Positions 22,751 to 34,589 of a DNA stretch of 64,000 nt are shown piece after piece. A program made the translations under genes and the position numbers. Below the pieces are notes generated by a model, which had not been told where the DNA came from, did no database searches, and saw only the letters and a list, made by a program, of their open reading frames with translations. Numbering within the stretch: position 1 is the stretch's first letter; each line of letters opens with the position of its first letter. Source of the DNA: Saccharum officinarum (taxonomy: Eukaryota > Streptophyta > Magnoliopsida > Poales > Poaceae); NCBI GenBank assembly GCA_020631735.1, contig JAIWYO010009558.1, positions 1-64,000 on the forward strand, written 5' to 3'.

Positions 22751-22820
22751 TTAGCATAATCTACGAGTAGGTGTAGTATATTAATTAGCATGATCTACGA
22801 GTAGGTGTAGTATATTTTAG
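22751..22820. repeat. Tandem duplication of a 34-bp unit
   Basis: TTAGCATAATCTACGAGTAG... at 22751 is repeated at 22785 as TTAGCATGATCTACGAGTAG..., each followed by GTGTAGTATATT. Confidence 0.8.
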
Positions 22821-22829
22821 TTTGTTTCT

Positions 22830-23471
22830 TTTTTTAACAAATGAAAGAGTATCCGGCTTTATCTCCATTGAAGAGGAATCAGACCAATTATTATAACCAA
22901 CAATTCATGACACACTAAGAAATTATGACAAAAACTCAAGACCCAACTCTAAACAATGAAGGCTATCCGAAGGCCGCAAAGAGGCTCAATGCTGCAGTCT
23001 CTAGAGTACAACAAGCCGCAACATGAACGCCTTTCGATCTTCACACCATTGCACTTGCCCAAAAATGAAGCCAGTAAGTTCCCCTTAATAGAACCTAGAG
23101 AAGAGATTTGGGTCGGCATTTGTCGAAAACAACTTTGTTCTGTGTTATCCAAATTGACTATAAAATGGCCGTTGCACCGGTCAATAAAGGAATTGAAAAG
23201 TTTTATCTCTCCTAAACAACCAATCATTAAATAAGTGCTGGGCATTGCGAGGTAGCTTAATTTCTATCACCACATGGACTGATCTCCACAAAAATTTGGC
23301 ATGCGAGCATTGAAAGAAAATGTGTTGAATGGTTCTAGGTTTGTTGCAAAAGCAACATGATTTATCTCCATTCCAATTTCTCTTTGCTAAATTATCCATG
23401 GTGAGAATAACCCCTCTTTTAAAGAACCAAATAAATATTTTAAACATGATTTTCGTTTGTTTCCTAAACAC
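22830..23471 (-). pseudogene. LINE 3'-part relic (zf-RVT domain)
   Basis: On the minus strand 23471-23181 encodes WFFKRGVILTMDNLAKRNW followed by DKSCCFCNKPRTIQHIFFQC and HAKFLWR. This is the zinc-binding reverse-transcriptase-associated domain found after RT in plant L1-type LINEs (C-x2-C...H...C). Downstream the frame decays; a T-run near 22830 (A-run on the minus strand) marks a likely 3' tail. RT itself is missing, so this is a 5'-truncated, degenerate copy. Confidence 0.78.
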
Positions 23472-23909
23472 GAGTAGCTAGGTTTAATCTGATAGCTGTT
23501 GTCAACTCTAGTCCCCGTTTGGCAGAGGGTCGAAACCTCTCTCCTGATCGAGTACGGAGTAGGTCTTGAGTTTCTGCCGAACTTTATCTTCGTCCCCTAA
23601 GACCCTGACCAGTGCGAGTGCCGGCCGTGTCCAAAAGCAAATCTGCATTTGCTTGGTAACTTCATCTTTTGTTGGATCATTCCAACACGGCATATACCAT
23701 ATAAGTGCGAGTGTCTGAAGAATGCCCGCTGCCGTCTTCATTCCATTCGTCTCACGATCAATCAATCGTCAAGAGATCGAGTTTCGATTTGGCAAGTGGG
23801 ATTTGATTTGCTTTGCTCTCCTCGTCGGGCTTGCTCGCTGCAGCAAACAATAATATACAACTTGAAATAGATGTAGCCACATGTACAGACGCAGAAAGCT
23901 CACGCGACC
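23472..23909. other. Non-coding flank, first copy of a local duplication
   Basis: The stretch about 23725-23895 (GCCGTCTTCATTC...CGTCTCA, AAATAGATGTAGCCACA...GCAGAAAGCTCA) is matched by 39165-39365. A shorter match (CCGTGTCCAAAAGCAA) occurs at 23625 and 39420. No gene recognised. Confidence 0.55.
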
Positions 23910-24613
23910 TGTCGGGTGAAAAGTTCAGGTCAAACGACACGATTCACACAATCATCAGAAAAATTTTATCCAAAACAAAATTACATGCAAAATTGCATTT
24001 ATTTCATGATCCTACCATACATGTCAGAGGGGATATTTATAGGGCCCTAGCCTTCGTATTTTACATAAAATGACTATTTTACCCCTGACCTAACTATTTA
24101 CAACCCTTTATTTACGTAAAGGCGAAGTGGTCATTTTCTCCTAATTCAGTCTTCTTTTTCGCATCCGATCCTCTTTTTCTTCAATAAATTTGTTTTTTTC
24201 AGATCATCTTATGTTTCTTGTTCACTTCTCTGTCCAGCGAAGTTAAATTCTTGACGACGAAGTCGACAGTCGAAGTTGAATTCTTGACGACGAAGTCGAC
24301 AGTCGAAGTTGAATTCTTGACGACGAAGTCGATAGGCGAAGTTGAATTCTTGGCGACGAAGTCGATACGCAAAGTTGAGTTCTTGTCGACGAAGTCGATA
24401 TGCGAAGTTTAATTCTTAGCGATGAAGTCGATAGGCGAAGTTGAATTCTTGGCGACGAAGTCGATACGCGAAGTTGAATTCTTGGCGACGAAGTCAAAAT
24501 ACATTATTCGCTGTATTTTTTCCTGCAAGTGAATGTCATCAGAATATTTTTATATCTTTTTTACTCTAAAGTTTGGGCTTGAGTTTTTTTTGGACGAAGT
24601 TAATTTCCCAACA
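23910..24613 (-). repeat. 3' LTR of Tat element
   Basis: Begins TGTCGGGTG and ends TTCCCAACA. The adjacent minus-strand sequence GAGGGGCTAC is a plausible polypurine tract. TATTTATA near 24036 corresponds to the promoter box of the other LTR. Confidence 0.9.
24239..24497. repeat. 33-bp tandem repeat inside 3' LTR
   Basis: About eight units of GAAGTTGAATTCTTG(A/G)CGAC plus GAAGTCGA(C/T)A(G/C)(T/G)C, period 33. Because 33 is a multiple of three, a frame through it reads an 11-residue repeat (VEVEFLTTKST and variants); this is a by-product. Confidence 0.92.
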
Positions 24614-24774
24614 GTAGCCCCTCGCGAATGAAGGCCTACTCCAAAGGTCTGAAATTCGTGAATTTTGAATTTTATGAAGCGCAGTCACAAAAAACACCGT
24701 CCTGAACTTTGGAGTTGGCCGTTTATGACCGTTATGATATGAACAATGTTTGTAACGGTTATTTTCCGAAGCCG

Positions 24775-24785
24775 CCTATATATAC
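24775..24785 (+). promoter_or_regulatory. TATA box for the antisense gene of the Tat element
   Basis: CCTATATATAC on the plus strand, about 310 bases before the ATG at 25094 and outside the LTR. It suits a promoter for the antisense gene that does not depend on the LTR. Confidence 0.5.
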
Positions 24786-24972
24786 TGCGATGTGTTCCCT
24801 TCTTGAGGGTACGCAATCGAAGACGGGGAGTTATTTCTGAAATTTTAAGTTTTTGCGAAGTTGATTTTTGTCGAAGTTACTTTTATTCTTTCGTTTCTTC
24901 TTTTGTTGTGAAGATAATTTTTGTGAAATAGTTTTGTACTTTCATATGCTTATTTGTGTTTATATATTGTTT

Positions 24973-25087
<115 letters not shown>

Positions 25088-25093
25088 ATTCAG

Positions 25094-28000
25094 ATGTCAG
25101 ACATGGAGAAGAATGCTTCTGAAAATTCGTCTGCTGAAACTGAGCATTCTGTTTCTGGTGAAGATCTGTCTAATGTTTCTGCATCGGAGTCGGAGCTTGT
25201 TGGTGATGATACGAAGTCTCTGATCTTTGGAAAATCTTTGTTTGATGAGTCTGAATTGCAGTGGATGGTAAAAAATAGAATGCTTGAAAAAGCTGATGTT
25301 AGATTACCTACATAGAATGAGACAATCCCCAGGCCAGAACCTGATGAATGTGTTGTTTTTCGTGACTATTTTGCGGCTGGTCTTCGTATGCCATGTCAAG
25401 ATTTTGTGGAAGAAATTCTGAAAGCTTATAACATTGAGATGCATCATTTGACTCCAAATGGTATAGCAAAAATCGCTCTATTTATTTGGGCAGTGAAATC
25501 TTAGAGAGAAAATCTGAATATTGGGGCTTTTTGTTCTATTCATGAGTTGCATACTCAATTTCGGAGTAAAATAGTTGATGGAAAAAGTGTCATCAAATAT
25601 TTTGGATGTTGCAGTTTTAAGCCAGTTCGTGGTGCTAAACAGATTGCTCCTGCTTCGAAAAATAAGTGGGTTGAAAATTGGTATCGATTTTGGTTTTATC
25701 ATAAAGTTCCTTTAGTCGAAGAGAAGAATGAAACTAACAGGATTGTTAGAAGATATCATTTTGGCTGCAAGGATACACAAGAACAGTTTTGATTGTAAAC
25801 CTGAGTTTCAAAGTTCAAGAAGTTCTAAATCCTGTGAGAAGTTTTATAAGCTTGCTGCAAGTATTCAAAGTGCTCGAGATCTTTGCGAAGAGTATATTGC
25901 TGCTCAGATTTGGCATTTGAAGAAAGGTTGGAGCTTTGTTCGATTTCATGAAAAGGTTGTTAGAGGAAAAACCTATATCTTTCTAGATAATGAAGTTTTT
26001 CGTCCAAAGAAATATACCGAAGACAAAGAATTTGTTTCTGCTGTTGAAATAAAAGCCTTTGAAATTCTTGAGAAATTTTTGAAGAAAGAAAAGGATTTGA
26101 TGGATAAAATCCTTGGTTCAGATTACAAGAGACTGAATAGAGTTTTTGATATTGCTCAGATAGAATATGGTGAAAGGTCAGCTCCTACTTATGCTAGAAG
26201 TGCGAAGCCTAGTATTGATAATGTTACAAGGAAAAAGAGAGGTGGGCCTCCGCTTATTAAAAAAGTTTCAAAGAAGAGGGCGAAGACTGCTGGCTTTTCT
26301 GATTCTGAATTATCAGAAGGTTTTGTTGACGAAGCTTTGAAGAAAATGTCTTGTGATGAAGAGGTGAGAATGTTTAGTTTAGTTTTTGATTCTGATGGGT
26401 TGACTCCTCCTATGTTGACTTCACTTGATAACTATTTTCAGAATTTGATGGCCATCATTTCCCATGGTAGTGGTGTTGAAGCTGTCTTGACTTCATCACA
26501 ACAAAATGTTGGCGAAGATAATATTTCTGATCCAGTTAATCTGGTTTCTTCTCTGGTTACTGTGGCCGCCACTGTTGGTGGTTCACAAGGAGAAGGTGAA
26601 GTGTTGGCTTTGCAGGAGACTACTGGACCATCCTCTCAAAGATTTTCTGTTGAAACTCCTCGAGATGAGGCAGGAAATTTTGGTGATGAGATTGAAGCTG
26701 TGATTTCGTCTGGAGGTGCTAATTTGGGTTGTGAAGTTTTAGAGAATGTTTTGCGGGTCGAACAAGATGCTACAGTTGTTGGTAAAAAAGGTGCTTCTGA
26801 AGTTGTTGTGCCTGTTGCGAAGACACAAAAAATTAAGGGTACCACAACTCTTGCCCTTGATTTTGATGAATCTGATGATGAAGTTCATGACGAGGCTGAA
26901 CATGATCGTGTTTCTCGTCTTTCTGAGTCTACTATCAATGTGATTACTGGTGAGAGGGTGTCCTTCCAGCTTGAAAAAGGTGTTTCTACAGGTGAATTTA
27001 AATTTTTTTTCACTTCGCGTTTTTTTGTTTTGTTTTGTCTTCTTTTAATGTTTTGATGTTTGTCTTCGTAGAGAAATTTTTTCCTGATTCTTCTTTTCAG
27101 AGGGAGGCAACTGTTGATATTGGAAAGATGAAAGAAGTTGCCCAGGAACCTACGACTCCAGCTGAAGTTTTGGAAATAGTTCCTGATGGTGTAAATCTTG
27201 AAGCTTATAAACGTTGTATGGAGTACTGCCAGTCTCAAGGTGTGAACTTAGATACTTTCAAATTTGTTGGGATTGGTTTAGACAAACTTCGTATTATGCC
27301 GAAGAAACCAGAATTAAAATTGTCAAAGTGCATTGATGATGCCTTCGCAGTTCCTGATGCGGAGGCCAAACTTGTTGGCAAGTCTTCGCTTGAATTGGCT
27401 GATGCGAGTGTTTCCATGATTTACAAGGTTGGATCATTTTGAATGTTCATCTTTTTTGCTTAAATTTTATTTTAGATTTGATATTTCGATTTGTAATATA
27501 TTTTTGACTTCGCATGTAGAATGCACTTTTGCAAAGGAGTTTGCGTAAGTCAATTGAAGATGATGCAAAAAATGTTACACTTCATGAAAAAAATTTGGTT
27601 GAAGAGATTAATTCTCTGAAATCTCAACTTGCTGCTAAGGAGAAAGAAAGAATAGAGACAGTTGAAGCTCTTTATAATATAGAATCTAGATGTATTTTTG
27701 TTGGAGCTAAACTTAAAGCGAAGACTGAAGAATACGATAATTTAAAGAAAGATATTGAGAAAGTTGTGAGAGAGAAGAATTATCTTGAGAAAAAAATCTC
27801 TTGAAAAGGATCAGAATTTTCATAATAAGTGCAATCGTTTGTGGGAACTTTGCAAAAATTGCTATGATAAATTTGGTGCGAAGCCAGAAGATCCTTGTTG
27901 GGAGGTTGGAGAATTCGATCCGTTCTTTGCTTGGCTTTGTCGGCAATATGAAGATTTGTCTACTGTTTTACAGACTTCTGCTGATTTAAGCTGTATGTAT

Positions 28001-28950
28001 TCAAGTCGTGCTATTTTTCGCTTGATGAAGGAGGCTAATGATCCCTTGTATGAAAAACTGTATGATAAAAGTTACAAGTTTCCGTCAGTGGAATCTCTTA
28101 ACCAAGTTTCTTCTCGTATTCAAATGCTTTGCAAGAAGTATTTTCATGAATACTAGAACCAAGGTGGAAGGGAGCATGCCTTTATGAAAGCTAAGCAAAA
28201 GATGAAAAAATTATGTTATATATATGTGATATTGATTCGTTGTTTTTTACTTGTGTTTTTTTCTTATCTGTTGTTTTGTTTTGTAGCAACTTAAAAAGAG
28301 AATTGCTTCTGATGTGGAGGCAGAGAGGAGGGAAGATAGAATTGAACAAGAGAGGGCGAGGGATGATGATGCTCGTGACCTTAGTTTGTTGTAGTTTAGA
28401 TTTTAGCTTCGAGGGGTGAGGTTTTGATAATCCTTTAATGTTTTTGTAAATGTTGAACTTTGGACAGGATGGAGTTATGGTTATGCCCTTGTTAATGTGT
28501 AAAGGTAACTTTGTTGCTGAGCCTATTTTATGGTTGGAGTATGGTACTGAAGAAGCAAAATCTCCTTTTGATGTGTTTGTGAAACGTAAGCAAACATAAA
28601 TTTTTCTGTTTGTGGTTTTTATATATATATTTTTTTTCTTGATTTGGATGTGATTGTTTCTAGAATTTGAGACTGATTTCTCTATTGCTAAAAATGGGAG
28701 ATGTTTGCCTCGTGTTGTTGATTGCATCAAATTTTCTCAGATATTTGTGCTTTTGTTGTGATGTGGAGACATTTATAAAGTGAATTTTGATGGCATTTTC
28801 CTTGTGTGTTTTCAGTCTTCGTGTTCAAGTGCTTCGTCAAGCTTTATTTCTGAGGACTATATTAGTTCGGAGGTAGATCAAGTTTTAGATAGAGTTGTTG
28901 AAGATTTGATTGATGAAATAGCAGCTATTGTTGCTTTAGAAAATGTTTGA
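25094..28950 (+). pseudogene. Antisense multi-exon gene of Tat element (putative gypsy-type transposon domain protein)
   Basis: From ATG 25094 ([17 protein letters not shown], acidic). The first part contains VVFRDYFAAGLRMPCQDFVEEIL and LTPNGIAKIALFIWAVKS, which I recognise as the plant putative gypsy-type transposon domain. A basic/acidic middle (25728-26991) follows. Introns with consistent phases: 26992-27071 (G|GTGAAT...CGTAG) and 27428-27519 (AAG|GTTGG...TGTAG). Exon 27520-27800 is a coiled coil (EEINSLKSQLAAKEKERIE). Later exons: about 27795-28156, 28288-28385 (LKKRIASDVEAERRE), 28469-28587, ~28663-28739 and ~28817-28950 ending TGA. In-frame stops at 25313 and ~25501 and frame shifts near 25790 and in the A-run at ~27790 break this copy. 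The molecular role of such antisense ORFs in the Tat group is not known. Confidence 0.65.
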
Positions 28951-29049
28951 TATGTATATTTGTTGACACAATAAAAAAATTTTATGTGTGTATTTGTACA
29001 GATATTTTTATGTAATATGATTTATTAAGTGAAATGAATGATGTTCCCT

Positions 29050-29290
29050 TATTTTTTAACAAGGGTGAAATGCAGTTTTTTTATTAAGCAAAGGCAACTC
29101 ATATACTTTGTTATTTTGTGAAGACATAGTCTTAAGTAAAGGCAGTGTGTTGACTTCGTGATTGGTGAAGTCAGATTTTTCCTTGGTGAATCTGAAAACA
29201 TCATTCTCAAATGAAGGCAATACCTGAGCTTTGTATTTTATGGAGTCAAATTTTGCCTTAGTAAATTTGAAAATACTGTCCCCTCACTTT
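29050..29290. repeat. Diverged outer units of the 85-bp array
   Basis: GCAAAGGCAACTC, GTAAAGGCAGTGTGTTGACTTCG and ATGAAGGCAATAC recur with TGAATCTGAAAA(C/T)A(T/C)C(A/G). These are older, diverged relatives of the adjacent array. Confidence 0.6.
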
Positions 29291-29860
29291 TTAAGCGAAG
29301 GCGATGAATTGACTTCGTATTTTCTGAAATCAAATTTCACTTTAGGTAAATTTGAAAAACACCGTTCCCTTACTTTTTAAGCGAAGACGATGAATTGACT
29401 TCGTATTTTCTGAAATCAAATTTCATTTTTGGTAAATTTGAAAACACCGTCCCCTTACTTTTTAAGCGAAGGCGATGAATTGACTTCGTATTTTCTGAAA
29501 TCAAATTTCACTTTAGGTAAATTTGAAAACACCGTCCCCTTACTTTTTAAGCGAATGCGATGAATTGACTTCGTATTTTCTGAAATCAAATTTCACTTTT
29601 GGTAAATTTGAAAACACCGTCCCCTTACTTTTTAAGCGAAGGCGATGAATTGACTTCGTATTTTCTGAAATCAAATTTCACTTTAGGTAAATTTGAAAAC
29701 ACCGTCCCCTTACTTTTTAAGCGAAGGCGATTAATTGACTTCGTATTTTCTGAAATCAAATTTCACTTTTGGTAAATTTGAAAACACCGTCCCTTTACTT
29801 TTTAAGCGAAGACGATGAATTGACTTTGTATTTTCTGAAATCAAATTTCACTTTGAAGTT
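29291..29860. repeat. 85-bp tandem array in Tat 3' region
   Basis: GCGAA(G/T)(A/G)CGATgAATTGACTT(C/T)G recurs at 29295, 29381, 29466, 29551, 29636, 29721 and 29806: steps of 86, 85, 85, 85, 85, 85. Each unit also has CTGAAATCAAATTTCA(C/T)TT and GAAAACACCGT(C/T)CC. Units are nearly identical, pointing to recent amplification. Confidence 0.95.
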
Positions 29861-29929
29861 AAAATTTATCTGACTTTATTTTTAAAGTTAAATTTTACCT
29901 TAGTGAATTTGAAAATATTATTCGATCTT

Positions 29930-30500
29930 TCTAGCGAAGATAACATGAGGACTTTATTTTTTAAGTCAAAAATTCACTTTAGTGAATTTAAAATATTGTT
30001 CGCTCTTTTTGGCGAAGATAACATGTGGACTTCATTTTTGAAGTCAAAATTCACCTTAATGAATTTGAAATATTGTTCGCTCTTTTTGACGAAGATAATA
30101 TGCAAACTTCTTTTTTGAAGTCGAAATTCACCTTAGTGAATTTGAAATATTGTTCGCTCTTTTTGGCGAAGATAATATGCAGACTTCTTTTTTAAAGTCG
30201 AAATTTACCTTAGTGAATTTGGAATATTGTTCGCTTTTTTTGGCGAAGATAATATGCAGACTTCTTTTTTGAAGTTGAAATTCACCTTAGTGAATTTGAA
30301 ATATTGTTCGCTCTTTTTGGCGAAGATAATATGCAGACTTCTTTTTTGAAGTCGAAATTCACCTTAGTGAATTTGAAATATTGTTCGCTCTTTTTTGGCG
30401 AAGATAATATGCAGACTTCTTTTTTGAAGTCGAAATTCACCTTAGTGAATTTTAAATATTGTTCGCTCTTTTGGCGAAGAAATTCACCTTAGTGAATATA
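29930..30500. repeat. 77-bp tandem array in Tat 3' region
   Basis: GCGAAGATAA(C/T)ATG units start near 29934, 30012, 30089, 30166, 30243, 30320, 30398 and 30474 (period 76-78). Each has GACTTC...GAAGTC(G/A)AAATTCACCTTA(G/A)TGAATTT, a built-in short palindrome. The last unit is truncated. Confidence 0.95.
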
Positions 30501-30841
30501 TTTTATGATTCTTTTGATAGGTTAGCATTGTTTTTTGCTTGTTCAAAAATTGATGCTACCTACTTTGGGTGTTTTGCCGATATATGAGTATATTTAAAGT
30601 ATACTCTTCGGTCGTTGATAAAATTGTTTTTTAGGGAAACTAGCTTTCTCATTTATACTTTGATGAGAATTTACAATGGAGACTGCCTCGTTAAAAAACC
30701 ACTCACCCTGCGAAGGGTTCCCCTTGAGTGGAAAAAGAGTGCAACTCGTTTACATTTGAATTAAAATTTCTCAGAATGTAAAAGCTAATCTATCTTGTAC
30801 AAAGATGAAAGCAAATTCTAGGGATAGTATCTTCGTAAGTC

Positions 30842-31799
30842 TTAAATATTGAATGTGTGATCAATTTCCTTCACACTCATATCTGACAGGTGAAATGCTC
30901 CTGGCTTGTTGGTTCTTATGATGAGGAACGATCCTTCCCATTTTTGCTGAAATTTTTCGACTGTGTCTTCATTTCTTTTTCTTTTCAAGACAAAGTCTCG
31001 TGGTGATAATTGTCTTGATTTGACTTTTTTATTGTACCAACTTTCTATTTCCTTTTGATATTTCTCAAGGTTCTGAATCGCCTTCATTCTTTCTTCCTCT
31101 AGTAAATCTTTCCTTGTTATTTGTTGGTCTTCATCTATTATTTTAATATTTATTCTTGGTCTTTAAAATTGTATCTGTTCAGGTGTCATCGCTTCTTCTC
31201 CATAAAGCAATTTGAAAGGGGAGAAGTTTGTTGGTGTTATGTACCCAAACAACTTTAGGTAATTCATCCACCCATTTGCCTTTTGGTAGTCCCACGAGGC
31301 ATTTTGATATTCCTGTGCATATAATTCCATTTGCTTGTTCGACTGCACCGTTTGACTGTGAGTGTTTTACTGATGCGCAACATAATTGAATTTCTAGACT
31401 TTCATAATATTCTTTGAAATTTTGGCTGTCAAATTGAGTTCCATTATCTACTGTTATGTGTCTTAGAACTCCGAAATGACAAATGATGTTTTGCCGAAGA
31501 AATTTCTTCATTGTGAAAGATGACATGTTTGTCACTGGTTTAGCTTCGATCTACTTAGTAAAATATTTCACTGCTACTACTGCATATTGAAGGTTTCCTT
31601 GTGCTGTAGGTAGCTTTTCAATGATGTCAATTCCCCATCTCGCCAATGGCCAAGTTGGTTCTATTGTTTGTAAATTTGTTGCTAGAGCCTTTACTTTGCT
31701 TGTAGACATTTGACAATTATGGTAAGATTTGACAATTTCTTTGCTATTATTTTGGGCTGATGGCCAATAAAATCTCTGGCGGAATGCTTTTCCTGCCAT
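30842..31799 (-). pseudogene. Integrase of Tat element
   Basis: Three frames: 31799-31551 (FRQRFYWPSAQ, CQMST, WGIDIIEKLP with first Asp), 31535-31179 (ITVDNGTQFDS with second Asp, SNGAVEQANG with the Glu), and 31087-30842 (VEKFQQKWEGSFLI, C-terminal domain). One Cys of the zinc finger is recognisable. Stops between them break the enzyme. Confidence 0.85.
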
Positions 31800-31886
31800 T
31801 GTTCTTGCTCCAGGATGTGTGCCGCAAATTCCTTCGTGTATTTTTAATAATAGCTTTTTTCTCTCTTCTACTGATATACATTTGAG

Positions 31887-32096
31887 TTATGGTGCACATA
31901 TTTCTTGTTTGTATAACTGATTGTTGATGATCTTATAATTTCTTATTCTTTGCTTCATTCTTATGTTGTTGACTTCATTTTCAGGCTCATAGTGTCCACG
32001 AAGGTAAGTCATAATTGGGGCTCTCCAGTTTTCACTTTGTATTATATGAACTTCTCTGGGTGTAGCTTGCAATGATTTGATGGATGCTTGTTTCAA
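31887..32096 (-). pseudogene. RNase H-integrase connector of Tat element
   Basis: MTYLRGHYEPENEVNNIRMKQR and NYKIINNQLYKQ match the region before the integrase zinc finger in Ty3/gypsy polyproteins. Bounded by stops. Confidence 0.7.
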
Positions 32097-32234
32097 GATT
32101 TGATAGAAAACATCTTGAGGGAGACCTAAATTTTGTGTTGTAGCTTTTGCTAGTTCGTCTGCCTCTGAATTGTCATTTCTTAAGATGTTTTTGACTATGA
32201 AACCTTCAAAATGTTTCTCTTGATCGCTGAGAAA

Positions 32235-32429
32235 TTACAAGTATTTTGCTAATTCTGGATCTCTTGCTCTGTAGTATTTTTCAATGTGTTCTGCTACAAT
32301 TTGTGAATCTGTTTTGATTATCAATCTTTGGATTCCCATTGCTTTTGCTTTGCGAAGTCCCAGTAAAACGGCTTCGTATTCTGCTATGTTGTTTGTGCAC
32401 TGAAATTCTAGTCTTGCAGCATATTTCAT
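32235..32429 (-). pseudogene. Second (plant Tat-type) RNase H fragment
   Basis: TNNIAEYEAVLLGLRKAKAM and LIIKTDSQIVAEHI carry the Glu and Asp positions of an additional RNase H after the usual one. A duplicated RNase H is a known trait of the Tat lineage. The upstream part (GWGFAGAGAA-like, ~32470-32500) has shifted frame. Confidence 0.75.
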
Positions 32430-32629
32430 CTTTATACCTGAAGGTGAGGTGATTATTGCAGCTGCTCCAGCACCTGCGAAGCCCCATGCGCCATCGCAAT
32501 ATATTGTCCATTCTGGTTGCTTCTTGTCTTCTCTTAAACTTTGGGAGGGTGTCCAATCTGCTAAGAAGTCTGCTAGGACTTGGGATTTTATTGATATTCT
32601 TTTTTAAAATTCTATAAAATATTGAGATA

Positions 32630-32952
32630 ATTCTGCTACCCATTTTTTCCAATCTTCCTGTTGTTCCGCAACTTTGTAATACTTCTTTCAGAGGATAATT
32701 TGTGAGAACTCTGATTTTATGGGCCTGAAAGTAGTGCTTTAACTTTCTTGATGCTGTTAAAACTGTATATGCGATTTTTTCAATCTCAGAGTAGTATACT
32801 TTTGATCCAGATAATGCTTCTAAAACATAGTAGACTGGTACTTGATATTTTGAATGATTTGTTTCTTGTTCTTGGACTAGTACTGCACTTAGTGTTGTTT
32901 CTGTGACTGAGACATATAATAGCAAATCTGCTCCTGGTGTTGGTGAAATCAA
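32630..32952 (-). pseudogene. First RNase H of Tat element
   Basis: DLLLYVSVTETTLSAVLVQE, VYYVLEALSGSKVYYSEIEKI and KLKHYFQAHKIRVLTNYPLKEVL fit the Ty3/gypsy RNase H. The first catalytic Asp is replaced (YVSVTE for the usual Y-x-x-x-S), common in Tat elements whose second RNase H keeps the residues. Confidence 0.8.
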
Positions 32953-33071
32953 TGTATTTGGCTGTACTATATATTTTTTTATCTCTTCAAATGCATGTTG
33001 CTATGAAGGTCCCCATACGAAGTCTCTTTTGGATCCTTTTAGTGCCTGAAATATTGGTAAGCTTCGTTCTG

Positions 33072-33749
33072 CTAATTTGAGATAAATCTGTTTAAAGCTG
33101 CAAGTCTTCCAGTCAATTTTTGAACATCTTTTATATTTTCAGAAATTCTCATGTTCAAAATTGCTTGAACTTTGTCTGGGTTTAGATCTATCCCTTTTGC
33201 TGATACAATGCAGCCTAGAATTTTTCCTTTTTGTACTCCGAAGGTATATTTTTCGGGATTTAGTTTCAAATTTCCTTTTCTCAGATTTGAGAATGTTTCT
33301 TAAAGGTCCTAAATATGATCTTGTCTTTTCTTGCTCTTGACAACTATATCGTCGACATAAACTAGCAAGTTTTTGCCAATCTAACTTTTGAGCACTGTTG
33401 AAGTCATCCTGACAAATGTTGTGCCTGTATTGTGAAGCCCCTCTGTCATTCTTACAAAGCAGTATGTTCCAAATGGTGTGATAAAACTTGTAAATTCTTC
33501 ATCTTCTTTTCTCATCCAGATTTGATGATATCCTGAGAAACAATCTAAGAAATTTAGCATTTCACTTCCAGCCGCTTGATCAACTAATGTGTCGATTCTT
33601 AGTAGTGGGAAATTATCTTTTGGGCATGCTTTATTGAGATCTGTAAAATCGATACACATTTGCCATTTTCTGTTCTTTTTTTTGACCATGACGATATTTG
33701 CTAGCCAAGTTGTGAATTGAACTTCTCTTATAACTTTTGCATCTAGCAA
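33072..33749 (-). pseudogene. Reverse transcriptase of Tat element
   Basis: Two frames plus a gap. 33749-33381 has MCIDFTDLNKACPKDNFPL, FLDCFSGYHQIWM and FITPFGTYCFVRMTEGLHN. LVYVDDIVVKS lies around 33338-33370 just after a stop. 33269-33072 has LNPEKYTFGVQKGKILG and KVQAILNM (thumb). The active-site YVDD is preserved. Confidence 0.88.
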
Positions 33750-34115
33750 CCTTTAGACTTCGGCTTTTGCAGCTTGTATTCTGTCTTCAGCTAATTTTCT
33801 CAGTTTTTGCTTTTTGGGTCTGAAATTTTGATTGATGTCGAGTTTGTACTCAATTACATCTCTACTGACTCCTCCTAAATCATTGGATGTCTATGCGAAG
33901 ACATCTTTGTTACTTTAAAGAAATTCTATGAGTCTGTTTTCTTCTTCTTGAGAAAGTTATGTCCCTATGATTACTTGTTTATCTGGAACTAATGAGTCAA
34001 GGGGTACTTTCTTTGTTTCTTCGACTGCTTGAGCTTTTTCTTGTGGCTACATATTTTTTGTTTCTTCTTTCTCTTCTTCTTTGATTGTATGAACATTTTT
34101 CTGACCAGGAGTGTA

Positions 34116-34589
34116 TTATTTTTCAATGTTTCTTGCTTCGGTTTGATCTCCATGGACTGTGATAACTCTATTGATTGCAGGCATCTTCATATATAAGTAA
34201 GAGTAGCTTATTACTGCTTCAAATGCATTCAGAGTTCCCCTTGTGTTATAGGGATAATGGATGTCCACCACATCAAATGCAATTTGCTCTGTTTTTGTAT
34301 TGTTTATTGTTCTAAATGATACAGGAAGAACTATTCTTCCTATTGAGTGAATTGGCTTCCCACCGAAGCCATAGAGTGGGTGCTCAGCTCTTCCTAAAAG
34401 TTTGCGATCAATTTTTATGGCATCAATTGTTGTTGTGAATATAATATCTGCAGAACTTCCACCATCAACTAGAATTTTTGAGACAGCCCATCCATCAATA
34501 TTTGCTTCAACTACCATTGCATCCATGTGTGGATAGTCTTTCAGTTGCAAATTTTTTTTTCTGAGAATGTGATTGGTAGGTGAGACCAT
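34116..34589 (-). pseudogene. Protease of Tat element
   Basis: KILVDGGSSADIIF holds the D-G-G-S active-site variant typical of Tat retropepsins; LYGFGGKPIHSIGRI and SYSYLYMKMP follow as in relatives. The start lies in the gag-pro spacer. Confidence 0.82.

Noticed and set aside
24218..24497. Frames with 11-residue repeats (VEVEFLTTKST)
   Set aside because: Arises from a 33-bp LTR repeat whose period is divisible by three; both strands stay open, so no coding claim is made.
29291..30500. Possible CRISPR-like array
   Set aside because: Units are direct tandem repeats without unique spacers, inside a plant retrotransposon.
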